Below are positions 37,495 through 48,600 of a stretch of 64,000 bases of DNA, one piece after another; within the stretch, counting starts at the first letter, position 1; every line of letters starts with the position of its first letter. The translations under genes were made by a program, and so were the position numbers. Origin of the DNA: Nemopilema nomurai (taxonomy: Eukaryota; Cnidaria; Scyphozoa; Rhizostomeae; Rhizostomatidae); contig ML133432.1 in NCBI GenBank assembly GCA_003864495.1, positions 992,001-1,056,000 on the forward strand, read 5' to 3'. The notes under the pieces were generated by a model. The model saw only the letters and a list, made by a program, of their open reading frames with translations. It was not told where the DNA came from and ran no database searches.

Positions 37495-39725
37495 GCCAAG
37501 GTCTTCCTTGAGCTGGACGCTGAAACAGACGTGATGATCACCCTTGCCCCTGCTCGATTACCACAATGGGTCGTTGAAACAAGACACATGAAGTGCACAA
37601 CTTCAAGGGCAACGAAATCCCTCCTTGGATGGAATCCGCAAGTCTCAAGGTCACTAATTGTCTTTTATACTTCTGAACTTGTCCGGTTTCACACAATCCT
37701 CTCTGACTAGGACATACACAATAATACAATTGGGGGTGACGAGACCGGGGCTCGATTGTTTAAAAAACCGATTATCTTCGAGTAGTAGATGCCCAAGCAC
37801 ATTAAACCTGTTGGGGCAATTATCTCATCAGCTGGATCTTTCTTGTTTATTCTTACTCTCTTCATTGTTCAGCTTCCCTCCTTTGCCTGTCTACTGAAAG
37901 GGCATAGTACGCATGTGCACTTACTCCTTTCACGGAGGGGGGGGGGGGGAGTCGTTTGGTTAACATCGGGCTTACCCTAACTCGTCTCCCCAACAAGGGC
38001 GCTCTTCAAGAATAGCTCTTTTTTCCAGTCCAGTTGATAAGTTGAGTGTTAATCTAAAAAGGCACGTTCTTTTGAAGCCATGTGCAAGAGAGAGGCCACC
38101 CAGCTGGTCCTGGTACCACATTTCGTTAACAGGGTTACAAATCAGGGGTTTAATGGCCACTTGGGTACAGAATTATTACCACGAAATCAGCTCGCAGCAA
38201 AGTTATGGCGCATTTAAACTAAAGCCTGTTTAAAGTTCATCCACCAAAACCAAAAATTACCAAAGAGTCTCGTGATCTTGCGTTCAACATCAGCCTTCTA
38301 ATTCTGACCCGCGGAAACGAAGATACCATAAAGAGACATCACATCGAGTCGTCCAAAACAACAACACAGTTTGGAGAGATGTTATTATTGAAACTCGATA
38401 ACCCAAAAGTAGACAGAGGAAATACTTGCCCCAGGACAAATGTTCATTTACAAATATAAATGTTCGACTAAGTAAGTTCCAAACGCAGGGTCGGTTGAAA
38501 ACGCAAAACTAGGCCCATGTTGTTTTACTGATTACGTCATAACGTATCCTCTGCTTAAACTTGCAACAATAAGAAGCTGAGCTTCACCTTGCTTACTCTT
38601 TGTTTGTTCCACGATGAGACGAATTGTAGACACAGTGACCTCCAATGCCCTTCTCAAGAACGTTATTGCTACCGCGACACAAATCACTCAACACTCCATT
38701 TCACTACCTCTAAACAGCGTCACTTGGACTAGTTTGGGGGTGCAAAGGAAAACCAATTACAAATCAACTGACAATACCAATTACCATGGCTATTTCGCCA
38801 TCGAAGTAGTAAGCAGAGGAAAGCCCGTCCGACGACCATCATAGAATTAAACCTCGCAGGCTTGGTGCTTAAAATTAAAGATTTCTAACAGGTTAACTCG
38901 GAGGTAATGCCTCTTATTCAGTGTATCACGCTGGCGATGGTTATTCTGATAAATGGTCCGGGCTTTCGAGCGGTCAATCATAATCTCTACTTGAATTAGA
39001 AGTAACAGAATTACCTTTGCCTGTTCAACTGTACCTCAAGTGTCTCTACTTCCTTTGAGATGTTCTCCGTGATTTTGTCCTGTTCTATCTGAATCTCGAC
39101 GAATCACGGCGATATTTATAAGCCTGTCAAACCTGTCTAATAATAGCTTGCAAACGTCAGAGGCCTAAAGACATTCTCAGCAAGTAACTTCCTGCTTTCC
39201 ATCTCATTTCCTTTCGCAACCGAGTCCTCAAACCTGATATCCAGATTTTCCTCAATGTGATGTCATCAAGGTTTTCGCTACCTCAAAGACGGGGGCAGAA
39301 AGGACACAATGTTGCAAAGAATTAAGGCACATCTGGTATGTTCTTTTTGCCTTTTTCTCAACTTTACCCCCCCCCCCCCCCTATCCTTTCTCTATTTACT
39401 TCCCCTTGCAACTCAAAAGATTAACTTTCCAGATACTTGCAAAGCTGCCAAATTTCATTGTTTTTTTAAACGAATTTTAATTTCCACGTAAACAAGGTTA
39501 GTCATAGCTTTTAAATGCAAAATAGTCTAAGGCTAACTAACAGACGACTCGTTTATCAACTTTTTACTCCCGTTATTCTGCAAAGGTGTCATGAAAAGAC
39601 AGACTGATGACACCAAAAACTGTAGAAATTAAATGTATATTCAAGTCAAGCTAAATACACTGGGAATGCAATCCAGTCAGTAAAGAATCACTGCACTGAA
39701 TAAATTAAAAGCTTAAACGCTTTTT
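37495..39725. other. Intergenic stretch without recognisable genes
   Basis: It contains homopolymer runs (poly-G near 37937-37950, poly-C near 39367-39381) and short shadow frames. No exon or RNA gene was recognised. Confidence 0.5.
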
Positions 39726-40117
39726 TTATAAGGAACCACTTTATAAGGAACCTACATGTAGAAGGCCGAAATATTTAAAAAACTTATACTACTAAAAACG
39801 AAATCCCTAAGGAACTTTTCGATTTGAAATTTTTTTTAAACTGAAGCATCAAGAGCTAAAAAGCCAGTTCCATTAATTTGCAGGAAATACTCGCATAGAT
39901 TGTTTGCTATTCGTGTGTCAAGTGCTTTATTGAGTAGTTTCCGCATATCTTATCTCGGCCCTCTCTCTATTAAGTGTTAAGGCTTATTGATGTGCAGTGA
40001 AAATAAGGAGCTTTTAAGGAACTTTTGTTACTAAAATCTGATGACTTGAGGTCTACGAATAAGGAACTTTTGGAACTAGGCCCTGAGGTAGGTTCCTTAT
40101 AGAAAAAGCGTGTATAT
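39726..40117. mobile_element. MITE with TATAAGGAACCTAC terminal inverted repeats (family member 2)
   Basis: The left end TATAAGGAACCTAC (from about 39742) is repeated exactly in reverse complement near the right end (GTAGGTTCCTTATA, about 40088-40101). An extra TATAAGGAACC lies just outside the left end. The interior is collinear with 9852-10073, which proves it is an interspersed family. It is non-coding. Confidence 0.75.
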
Positions 40118-42210
40118 TGGAATGGAAAATGCCAAATGTTGGAGACCAGTCTGATTTCAGCTTGAGACTCCACGCTTCTCAAAATGACGTCATGAGATCC
40201 CTGACTGCGACTTCCACGGAGCGTGATTGGCAACGTGTCAAAAACTGTTTCACCATATTAATGCATCACATGATGTAACTGCTAAGAATATTGAAATTGT
40301 CAGAAAATACACAAAACAGGAACCAGCCTAGAAAGTCGTGCCGGTCGTTTCGAAAGTCAATTTCGAAATGGTGCCAGCGATGTTTTGAAATGATTGAAAT
40401 GAATATATTTGTACCTCCTGCTTTTTTCACATACACCAGATGCAGCGATAAAAAACTTTGTCTCTCCCTTTAGTGTAACGAGGATTGCGCATTTTTGTGT
40501 AATTCTTCGATGTAATTCTTCGATTCGTACACTAATTCCAAATATCGACTAACGTGTCAATACCAAACCTACGAAGTCTAATTTTACGCGCAGAGAACAC
40601 GGAGCCAGGAAAGAGACGATGTGCCTATTGCGTGTCTTGCTTGATTCCAACTAACTCAAATCTATTGAAACGTATATACATTTAAGGTAGTTAATTACGT
40701 TAAACAAATAAGGTGGCATGGGATTGGAAAGGCTAGGAGAACGGTGAATAGTTTATGATTAGAGGTGTAATAGGTGTGTCCGATGGGTGAAGGCCTAAAC
40801 AAAAGAGTGGAAATCTTGACATAGTGATATGTCGATAGTGTTGTGATAAGATAGTGATGTAAAGAAATTCCTATAGGTAAAATATATAAGGTGATTAAAT
40901 ATGGCGATGCATGAGGAAAAATAGGAATGAATGGAATCACACCCCCCTATTGCCCCCTGGTTCTTTGGACTCAGCTACTTTCATGCTGCTTTGCCACAGC
41001 AGTTTACAGCCCCTTTATAGCTACGCATGGACAAATAGCAAATCGTCCACATATGCATTTTGTTAACCATTTGGCATGAGTTAGATTTGCGGTTGTTTAG
41101 TTTTGCAACATTACACACTGCAGTGTTGCCATCACTTGTGTGATTTTATTGTGACTTTTGACATATATTTGGCTTTCAATGCACTGAATCTGCGTTATTC
41201 TTTGTAGCTTACCTATAAAATCATCGTTAGAACTCTACAAAGCTCTTCAAGTCTATTCGCGGTAGCTAGCATCTTTTACCAGGCAGCTGCTGAAAAATGC
41301 ATTTAAACTCTATAGTTAATAGTCAATAGTTGCCAGGTATTTTCCCGAATGGTTCCTGGAATGACCAACCTTTGAGCATCAAAACGGAGTGAAGTCTGTT
41401 AATGATGTCATGCTGTGAACTTTAAATTGTGTCATTCTAACCCCATTTGAAACTCACATTATTATATGTTATCATTATCAGAGTGGCAACTCAAAACAAA
41501 ATTAATTTACTAACGCAAGATATACATAGAGAATGGGTGCACCACATAGAGGGGGTGAGATGGAAGATTGCGGAAGTTATTTACTTGCATAGTCCTAAAC
41601 TTGTACTGATAACATTCAAACGAAAATTGAGTTGTGTTAACTTCTCATAACTAATTTCTCATAATTCATCAATTTCTCATAATTTCTCAAATACATAAAA
41701 TATCTCCTTACCTGCAGAACCTCATACAGAGCATTTGAGAGCGCGAAGGCAGCGGTTGGTGTACTACTGTCGTCCATTCTAGCTCCCCTGTTGCTTTTTA
41801 AATAACAATGCTTGCTTTCCAGTACACCTGTCATCCAATCAAAATTTCCTCACTTCTCGGAGTTGTTATGAATTAGTTAATAAACATTTTGTAGACTTCA
41901 TCGTTGAGAAAACAATGGCTATTAAAAATACATGCGCCTTTCCACATCAATTCAGTCGGAAACAAATCGTTTTAGAGCAAGTGAATTAGGCATTGATGGT
42001 AATGAATTGAGGTATTATTAGTGTCCTTCGAAACCAAGTCCTCTGTTTACCGATGGTTATGACCAGATTGCCATAACAACGACTATTATAACATACTTGA
42101 GAGCGTATGATATGCATTTGTGTTGTGGAATCTTAATGCAAGGTGTGAGATTTCGACTTGATTCTGTATAATCAAATGTACCTGAGCTGACCCAGGTGGA
42201 ATGCTATTTG
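40118..42210. other. Upstream region of the 1107-aa gene, no other gene seen
   Basis: There are only short frames. Near the downstream gene it contains an X-box-like word at 42067-42080 and a TATA-like element at 42212. Confidence 0.5.
42067..42080 (+). promoter_or_regulatory. X-box-like (RFX) motif upstream of the 1107-aa gene
   Basis: ATTGCCATAACAAC matches the RFX consensus GTNRCC-N2-RGYAAC at 10 of 12 fixed positions. It lies about 145 bp before the TATA-like box. X-boxes commonly control ciliary genes. Two mismatches make this tentative. Confidence 0.3.
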
Positions 42211-42211
42211 C

Positions 42212-42220
42212 TATATATTA
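42212..42220 (+). promoter_or_regulatory. TATA-like box of the 1107-aa gene
   Basis: TATATATTA lies 135 bp upstream of the start codon in a fairly short, otherwise mixed-composition leader. With a transcription start about 30 bp downstream, the 5' UTR would be about 100 nt. Confidence 0.4.
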
Positions 42221-42346
42221 ATACGGGGACTTCTCACGTTCGATTAGATTGTATTGGCTGATGTCATATTGACGACCAAGACTGTTTCACAGGAAACTTG
42301 AATTCAAGGTGTTAAAAGGCGTCTTCAAGCGAATAAAAGTACAATA

Positions 42347-45300
42347 ATGGCTGACAGAAGAGAATCAGTCATGTCTATGATTCAACTTGGTGGTGAAACG
42401 GACACATCGACCGCTCGACACATGCAGTGGCGAAAGCTTTCGAGGAAACGGAGACGAACTTTAATCAAGCGAGCGCTGACGAAACTGGAGCAGGAGGCTG
42501 GCGGAAAATCGCTGAGGTTCGGCAGCAACGATTACCGACATGTGCAGAGTCTTGTGTATAGCGACTTGCCATTTAACCCTAACGGGCATCATTGCTCTTG
42601 CAATTGCCTAGACGAGGTCCAGGACGACCCGGATCTTGAAGTGTACGGTTGGAATTACGGCCGACTTGTGAAGAGCCCTGAAGGCGGCTACTACGGCGAT
42701 CATGAAGAGGAAGGCGATGACGTCTTGCTCAGTGACTATGCAACGATGTTTAGTGACGTAGGATCGCCTGAGAAAGGCCCACTTGCAACAAGGCATTCAA
42801 GGAAAGAAGGCACTCGTGATTCGCTTGACGGTGCAAGGAATAATGGCGCCAGTCTCGGAGACCTGTCCGCGAGAAGCTCAATGGGCGGTTCCCTTGAGCT
42901 GAGGCTTGGTAGTGACGCCATGGATGTTTCGGGCAGTCCGCGGAAAGGAATTACTGCTGGGGGTAGTTGGAGCGTCAACTCGTTTAAAAACCAGAACGGC
43001 TCTTCGGAATCAGTTTCCCGAGCTTTAACCGAAAGAGTTGAGCTTGACAAGGAAAAGACTTTACGCAGCATCCATTCCGGCTTAGACAGTGCCCGTAGTA
43101 GGCCCATAGAGAACCGAAGCCGGACGGGTTCCAGGAAAGCTTGTTATTGTGATGGACTTGTCCTGGGCGGAAGCACTGCTAGAAGGTCTATAGTGAGCGT
43201 GATGTCAAGAGCATCATCCAGGACTGCATGCAGCAAGTGCAAACATCTTTTCAGTGCGATTGATAAATTCAGACACCTAGATTCCGGCCGCCAAATAACC
43301 TTAGCGAAGAACGAGGGGTTGCTTAGAAGCAAGATATTTGGCCTGCGCCAACAGTTGAAGCAGTACAACGAGTTTATACGCAAAGACGACTATCTTACCA
43401 TTCAAAACAAGGTGAAAAGGAAGCTGCAGATACGCGATGCGCAACAGAAGAAGGCACTGGGTCTGTCAGATAGGTTGAAGCTGATGAAAGTCGAAGAGCT
43501 GTTGTACAAGAAGAATAATGAGATGTTGAAAAAGCGCCTTGCCAGTGGGGAAGGAATGAGCGAAGATACGGATTCAACAAATGAAGAGCAACACCATGAA
43601 GACTATGACCAGAACTCTTCTTTCAGACAGAATAGCTTCAATCGGAGTCCGCGGAAGACTGGCAGAAGCCAACGGGCAACTGGCTTGGCCGCTGTTTTGG
43701 AAGAAGATGAAGAAGATCTGCGGGAGAGCCTTTCATCAGCAGAGAAAAGACCAAGGTATTTCACGGAGAAACCAGCTTCATATGATGAGACCTATGAAAT
43801 TTTGTTCGTTAACCATAGCGATAATGAAGCTGAGAGCAAGAGCCGTAATAATACTGATCTTGATAATTATGACGATGGCTCGGAAGATGACGCCCTCATG
43901 CAAACATGGCCTGCTTACAAACGTGATTCGCTTAAGCTTGGCATTTGGAGTGACGATTGGAAAAGGAGTGCAGCAAGCAAGCTAACAGGAGTGTTGAAAG
44001 GGCAAGCGAATGCCAGTCCGGTTAGAAGAATCGTCCATCGCCTAGATAGTGGATTGTCCTACGGGAAATCATCCTTAGAAAGTGAATTACCAGCTGACGA
44101 CTCATTTTCAGAAATCAAGGAAAGGTTGGACAATAAGAAGATTGCTGGCAGTCAACTTTCGGAAGAAGAATATTACAAACCTTTGACTGAAAGACAAAAG
44201 TCATTTGGTGAAGAAATGAAAGAAGTAATTAAAGAAGAAATAACAAGGAAGGCTTCTTTATCATCAAGGAAGGCGGTTGATCAAGGTTGCCAATCTGAAG
44301 ATGAAAAGATAAAAGAGAATTTAAGACAAGAAATGGTAAGAAGAAGTAGTTTGAGTCTAATTGAAAAGGCGCGTGAAAAGTTTGACGATCAATCTAAAAG
44401 CAGAGATGATGATCTTGTCATTGAACAAAAGGAGAAATGTGACAATGGAGAGGAGGGTGGCACTAGTGGATGTATGTTTGCAAGCAAATCTTCAGGGATG
44501 GTCTTAGAAGAAGCAGAGAAGAGAGACAAAGCAGGGACAAGTGGAGCTGATTTTCCAAGCCCTCCAAGGTTCGTTGATCTGTCAACACTAAGAACACTCG
44601 CACAGAAACATCAGACATTGCGATCTCTGAGGACGCTGGAGGAAGACAAGTATGAGGTGTCGTCTGGAGTTGAAGCACTGAACACTTACAGGAAGAAAGA
44701 AGCTAAAGCAAAGGTCCAAAGCCAAGAGAGAGACGAAGAACCTGATTCAGAAACACGGCTTCCCTTGTCAGCAAGAGAAAGGAAGTTCTCAATTCCTTCC
44801 CCAGAGAACAAACAGTCGGTCCTTGAAGGAGAAATGATGGAAAACGATAAAAAGATATCACGACTTAACTTCGAATACGACATGATGCGAGATTTAAGAT
44901 TTTTGATTCTCAATCAAAACATGAATCGAGCATTTACGTGGTCGTATCTGAAGCCAGCACCACCATACCTGAAAAAGAAATGGCAGAACAGAATAAAAAG
45001 GGGATTTCTACGTGGGGTAAAGGAGCAGAAACTGAATGAAGTTCAACTTGAGAAGGTGGAAGATGTGACGTTGAAAAGTATTGACCGCAGCCAAATTCAC
45101 AAGGTTACACTGACAAATGCACAGAAGAGGAAGAACCAATCCGCTGATCGATCAGAATCACGTGCTGTGTCAGAATCAAGCAGGATGTCAGGCACGCTAA
45201 GGCAGTCGTCGATGACTTCAGCTGACCCAAGTGACGCTGGGTACACGCTTCCACCATTGAAGCTACCAAGCTCCAGAGAGTCGTCCCCAACTCTCACCAA

Positions 45301-45670
45301 CTACGACAGGAGGGAAAGCATGGCAGCGCCCGATGGCACTAGGACGCTGAAAGGCGCTTTCAGAAGGTTGAGCATAAGGCATAAATTCGTTGAAAAGACA
45401 AGTTTGATGAGGAACGTCATTAAGCTGAGTTCGAACTCTAAGAATGAAGTAGTAGAAAGCATGGACTTTCCCGTGCTTGCCACCGATAGGTCAGGGATTG
45501 AAAGCGAGTCTCAAGACGGTTTCACATCGAGGCTAAAGCAACAGCCTAGACGCCACAGCATCGCCATGCAGAATTTTGCATCAAGTGACGTTTTGTCAGG
45601 GAGATTGTCAGTTAATTCTGGGGACAAAAAGAGGAGATTTAGTCTCATGCAGCCAATCACAGAATACTAA
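42347..45670 (+). CDS. Intronless gene for an unknown 1107-aa charged, coiled-coil protein
   Basis: This is the longest frame in the window and clearly real: 1107 uninterrupted codons starting at AATAATGGCT. I do not recognise the family. The N-terminus (1-100) has a basic helix RKLSRKRRRTLIKRALTKLE and a Cys cluster HHCSCNC at about 81-87. Residues 100-265 are acidic and Ser/Gly-rich. Two further Cys pairs (ACYCDG near 265, ACSKCKH near 294) precede a long predicted coiled coil at about 305-398. Residues 400-830 are charged and probably disordered. A more ordered block at about 835-905 (FEYDMMRDLRFLILNQNM, FTWSYLKPAPPYLKKKWQ) may be a conserved core. No signal peptide or membrane segment is seen. 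At least six R-R-x-S sites (RRES, RRSS, RRLS, RRHS, RRFS) resemble basophilic-kinase targets. Lack of introns contrasts with every neighbour and could indicate ancient retroposition. Confidence 0.9.
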   Translation: MADRRESVMSMIQLGGETDTSTARHMQWRKLSRKRRRTLIKRALTKLEQEAGGKSLRFGSNDYRHVQSLVYSDLPFNPNGHHCSCNCLDEVQDDPDLEVYGWNYGRLVKSPEGGYYGDHEEEGDDVLLSDYATMFSDVGSPEKGPLATRHSRKEGTRDSLDGARNNGASLGDLSARSSMGGSLELRLGSDAMDVSGSPRKGITAGGSWSVNSFKNQNGSSESVSRALTERVELDKEKTLRSIHSGLDSARSRPIENRSRTGSRKACYCDGLVLGGSTARRSIVSVMSRASSRTACSKCKHLFSAIDKFRHLDSGRQITLAKNEGLLRSKIFGLRQQLKQYNEFIRKDDYLTIQNKVKRKLQIRDAQQKKALGLSDRLKLMKVEELLYKKNNEMLKKRLASGEGMSEDTDSTNEEQHHEDYDQNSSFRQNSFNRSPRKTGRSQRATGLAAVLEEDEEDLRESLSSAEKRPRYFTEKPASYDETYEILFVNHSDNEAESKSRNNTDLDNYDDGSEDDALMQTWPAYKRDSLKLGIWSDDWKRSAASKLTGVLKGQANASPVRRIVHRLDSGLSYGKSSLESELPADDSFSEIKERLDNKKIAGSQLSEEEYYKPLTERQKSFGEEMKEVIKEEITRKASLSSRKAVDQGCQSEDEKIKENLRQEMVRRSSLSLIEKAREKFDDQSKSRDDDLVIEQKEKCDNGEEGGTSGCMFASKSSGMVLEEAEKRDKAGTSGADFPSPPRFVDLSTLRTLAQKHQTLRSLRTLEEDKYEVSSGVEALNTYRKKEAKAKVQSQERDEEPDSETRLPLSARERKFSIPSPENKQSVLEGEMMENDKKISRLNFEYDMMRDLRFLILNQNMNRAFTWSYLKPAPPYLKKKWQNRIKRGFLRGVKEQKLNEVQLEKVEDVTLKSIDRSQIHKVTLTNAQKRKNQSADRSESRAVSESSRMSGTLRQSSMTSADPSDAGYTLPPLKLPSSRESSPTLTNYDRRESMAAPDGTRTLKGAFRRLSIRHKFVEKTSLMRNVIKLSSNSKNEVVESMDFPVLATDRSGIESESQDGFTSRLKQQPRRHSIAMQNFASSDVLSGRLSVNSGDKKRRFSLMQPITEY

Positions 45671-48600
45671 ACCTAACTCACATGCATGGACAATTTTTCT
45701 TCCATTCCGTTTGGTCTTGCGTTGTCATCTGGTTTCTGGTGAAGTATCAACAAAGTCTAGCTTCCTTTTTGAACAGACGATGAGCAAAATGACGTTCAGT
45801 GTTGTTGTAACAACTCATGTTGTAGTAGTACATTTGCTGTTAGAAGGCCGATATTTTTGTGCAGTGCTTATTTCCATGGGACGGTTAAGGTAGAAACAAA
45901 ATCTCTAGATCACTAAATGCCATTTGTCTTTAGACAAAAGTGACCCGAGAGATGGTCTTAATTAAGACTTTTTTCTTCGCATTAATTTTGTGACTATATA
46001 GGATGGTTATTACGGAATGAATGGTCAACTACATCAAATGCTTGTACATTTCTGCTGCATATACTTTGCATCTAACGAGCAAAGTCATAACATTAGAAGC
46101 AAACCGAGGGTGAAAGAGCACTCATTAACTTGTGTAATAATCACCCCCTCTCTACTCTCTTTTCAACAGTCCAGCTGCCCTTCATTTTAGAACACCGCCC
46201 CACCCAAGAAATAGGATTTGACACCGAGTCTAAACCCGGTCCTCTCCAGAACTAGAGTTACCTAGACAACTATGTAAAAGCAGTGCACTAATCGGTTGCC
46301 ATGGTAACCTCAAGTGCTGCGCAGTTTCGGTATCGCAGGGGCCTAAATTCAGGACTTGGGAGGGATACGTCATAAAAGCGTCTCATCCTCCCTGTCTCTT
46401 CTCGTCACATGACAAGACAAACAACCCATTAGAAGCGCGGAGGTTGAAAGACAGTATAATTACTTATTGTTGTGTTTGTATACGTGCTTCACTCTTTTCT
46501 TATGGTCTCTAAATGTTCGTTTGCCAATTGACACTTTAGCTTGACTTAGCCATTACATTTACACAAGGACACATAATCAATGAATGCATATAAATGGCAT
46601 CTGTTTTTGATGCGTTGTTGCTGTTGTTGTTTCGACTAGACCTCAGGAATGACGACTAAACTGGCGAGCTCTGACTACATGTGCGTCATGCGCCTTAACA
46701 CATTCGCACATTGTTATCGCTTTCGTTAGACATGTTACCAAAATAACATTTACAAAGATTGATAAGTGTTTTGCACACCACTTTTTGAGAACAGGTAGAG
46801 CTGGTGAGGGTGCTACAACCTATGTTATGCGCGGCAGTCGTAGGGGTGAAAAGCAAAAAAGGGGGCGACAGGCAAGAAGGGGCTACTACTGATATTCATG
46901 CAGCTTTTGAATATATTTTGTTGGAAACAAAGGACCAATGTATTGTGACATGAATGTCAGAGGAGAAATTACAAAAAGCAACATTTTAATTCCTAGCAGT
47001 CCGTTTAAAAAAAATTTCATTCCCCACATACACCGAACAATGTGTATGTTTGTTTGAATGTCTGCGCCTAATTCTCTCGTAACTCAACGTGCGGTTGTCG
47101 CGTACCCCCAGTCCCCCGTTGGTTGTCATAAATTCGGACAGTTTTGCAGTTAAAACTCTTCGAGAGATCAATGAAGGCCAATGGTAGCAGTAAATTAAAG
47201 AATTGGTGTTATAGAGGGGGGAATAAGCCCCCTTTCCTGAAGACCGGAAACGAAGAGCTGACTTGTAATCCGAGACCAGACACGCGCACAAGAAAATTCT
47301 GCTGCGTCACCATTTTCCAATGCCCACCTAAACACAGTCACCCAGCCTCCCTGCAAAAGAAGAATGTGGAATTATCATAGAAATAGAAGGGATGATGTGC
47401 AATTAGCCCCACGCTTCCGCAATAAACTATTGTAACGCGCAATAAACGTTGAAAGCATGAGTCAGGTTAACCATTGAATCCAGTTTCTTTGTTATTCTAT
47501 TTAGCATTATAATGCACAACAATGCCATTTCATTTCAATGCAAAACAGATCCAAACAACTGTTTGTGCAGAACCTCCAAAGGGACAGAAGCGGCTAGAAT
47601 TTCGTCTAAACAGGTACATATTTCAGCGCCTTATTGGTTTGCTGTTAAATATTTATGCCTCCAATCTTCATCTACATACCCTTTGAACATTCAACTTTCA
47701 ATGATATATCGCGCCAAAGGCGAGTGTCTTTTCTTAATTTTAGGCCGTATTCTCATGCAAGCACACCGATATCCTTCCGAAAGGTTTATCTTTTTCACAA
47801 ACAGTAGTAAAACTTCGATTCTTTCTTGAAACAATTATTTTTGGAATAAAGAAATCAAGGTTTGTTTATCAAAATCGTAAATAGAGTCGCAATTCAATTT
47901 TCATGTCAACCATTCCAGCAAATTTAAAAACATTTACTCTTTCATAAAGAGCCCAATGTCACACAAAACATAAACAATGTTTATGGGGCGTGAGCAGCCT
48001 TGAGTTAGAAAATCCGGAGCACATGTCCCACTTCTTGTCCCACTCTGTTTCATTCCGTGATATAATAAAACATGCCCCTGCATATTGTCCCTTCGTCTTC
48101 CTATACCGTCAGCATTTTTGTCATGGATATGCTCACAGGATTAGAAAAAAGTACGTCTGAGGCATTGAAGTCGATTGAAGATTAAATTATCTGCATTGTC
48201 TATCAGAAATGTCAGGTAAAAACGATATCCTCACCATTTTTCCAGATATCAGATCTCGTACAATCTTATCTATCATAGTAAACGTTAACAAATAGCTCTA
48301 TTCGTTTATACCTTTTAGCAGTTTTTCGATAACCATTTAGCAGTTTCTTGTGTTTTTGTATTCGATGCTTAATCTGTCTAGTTAAAAATGACTCATAATG
48401 ATTGCAGGTTTTACATTCAAATGCTTTGATCTCTTAACATTTCTTTACACCACCAAATGACAAAGACACAACAAATTCCATCAAGCATAGTTTGTAGTTG
48501 TTTGCCTATCTTTGAAAACCTTGTTAAGATGATAGAATAGAGATTTAGTACTTGAGGGTAGTAAAAACGGGGTTGGCTGCAACATCCAAAGAATCTTTCT

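Noticed and set aside
43581..43985. 134-codon plus-strand frame inside the 1107-aa gene
   Set aside because: It is an alternate frame of a clearly coding region with biased composition.
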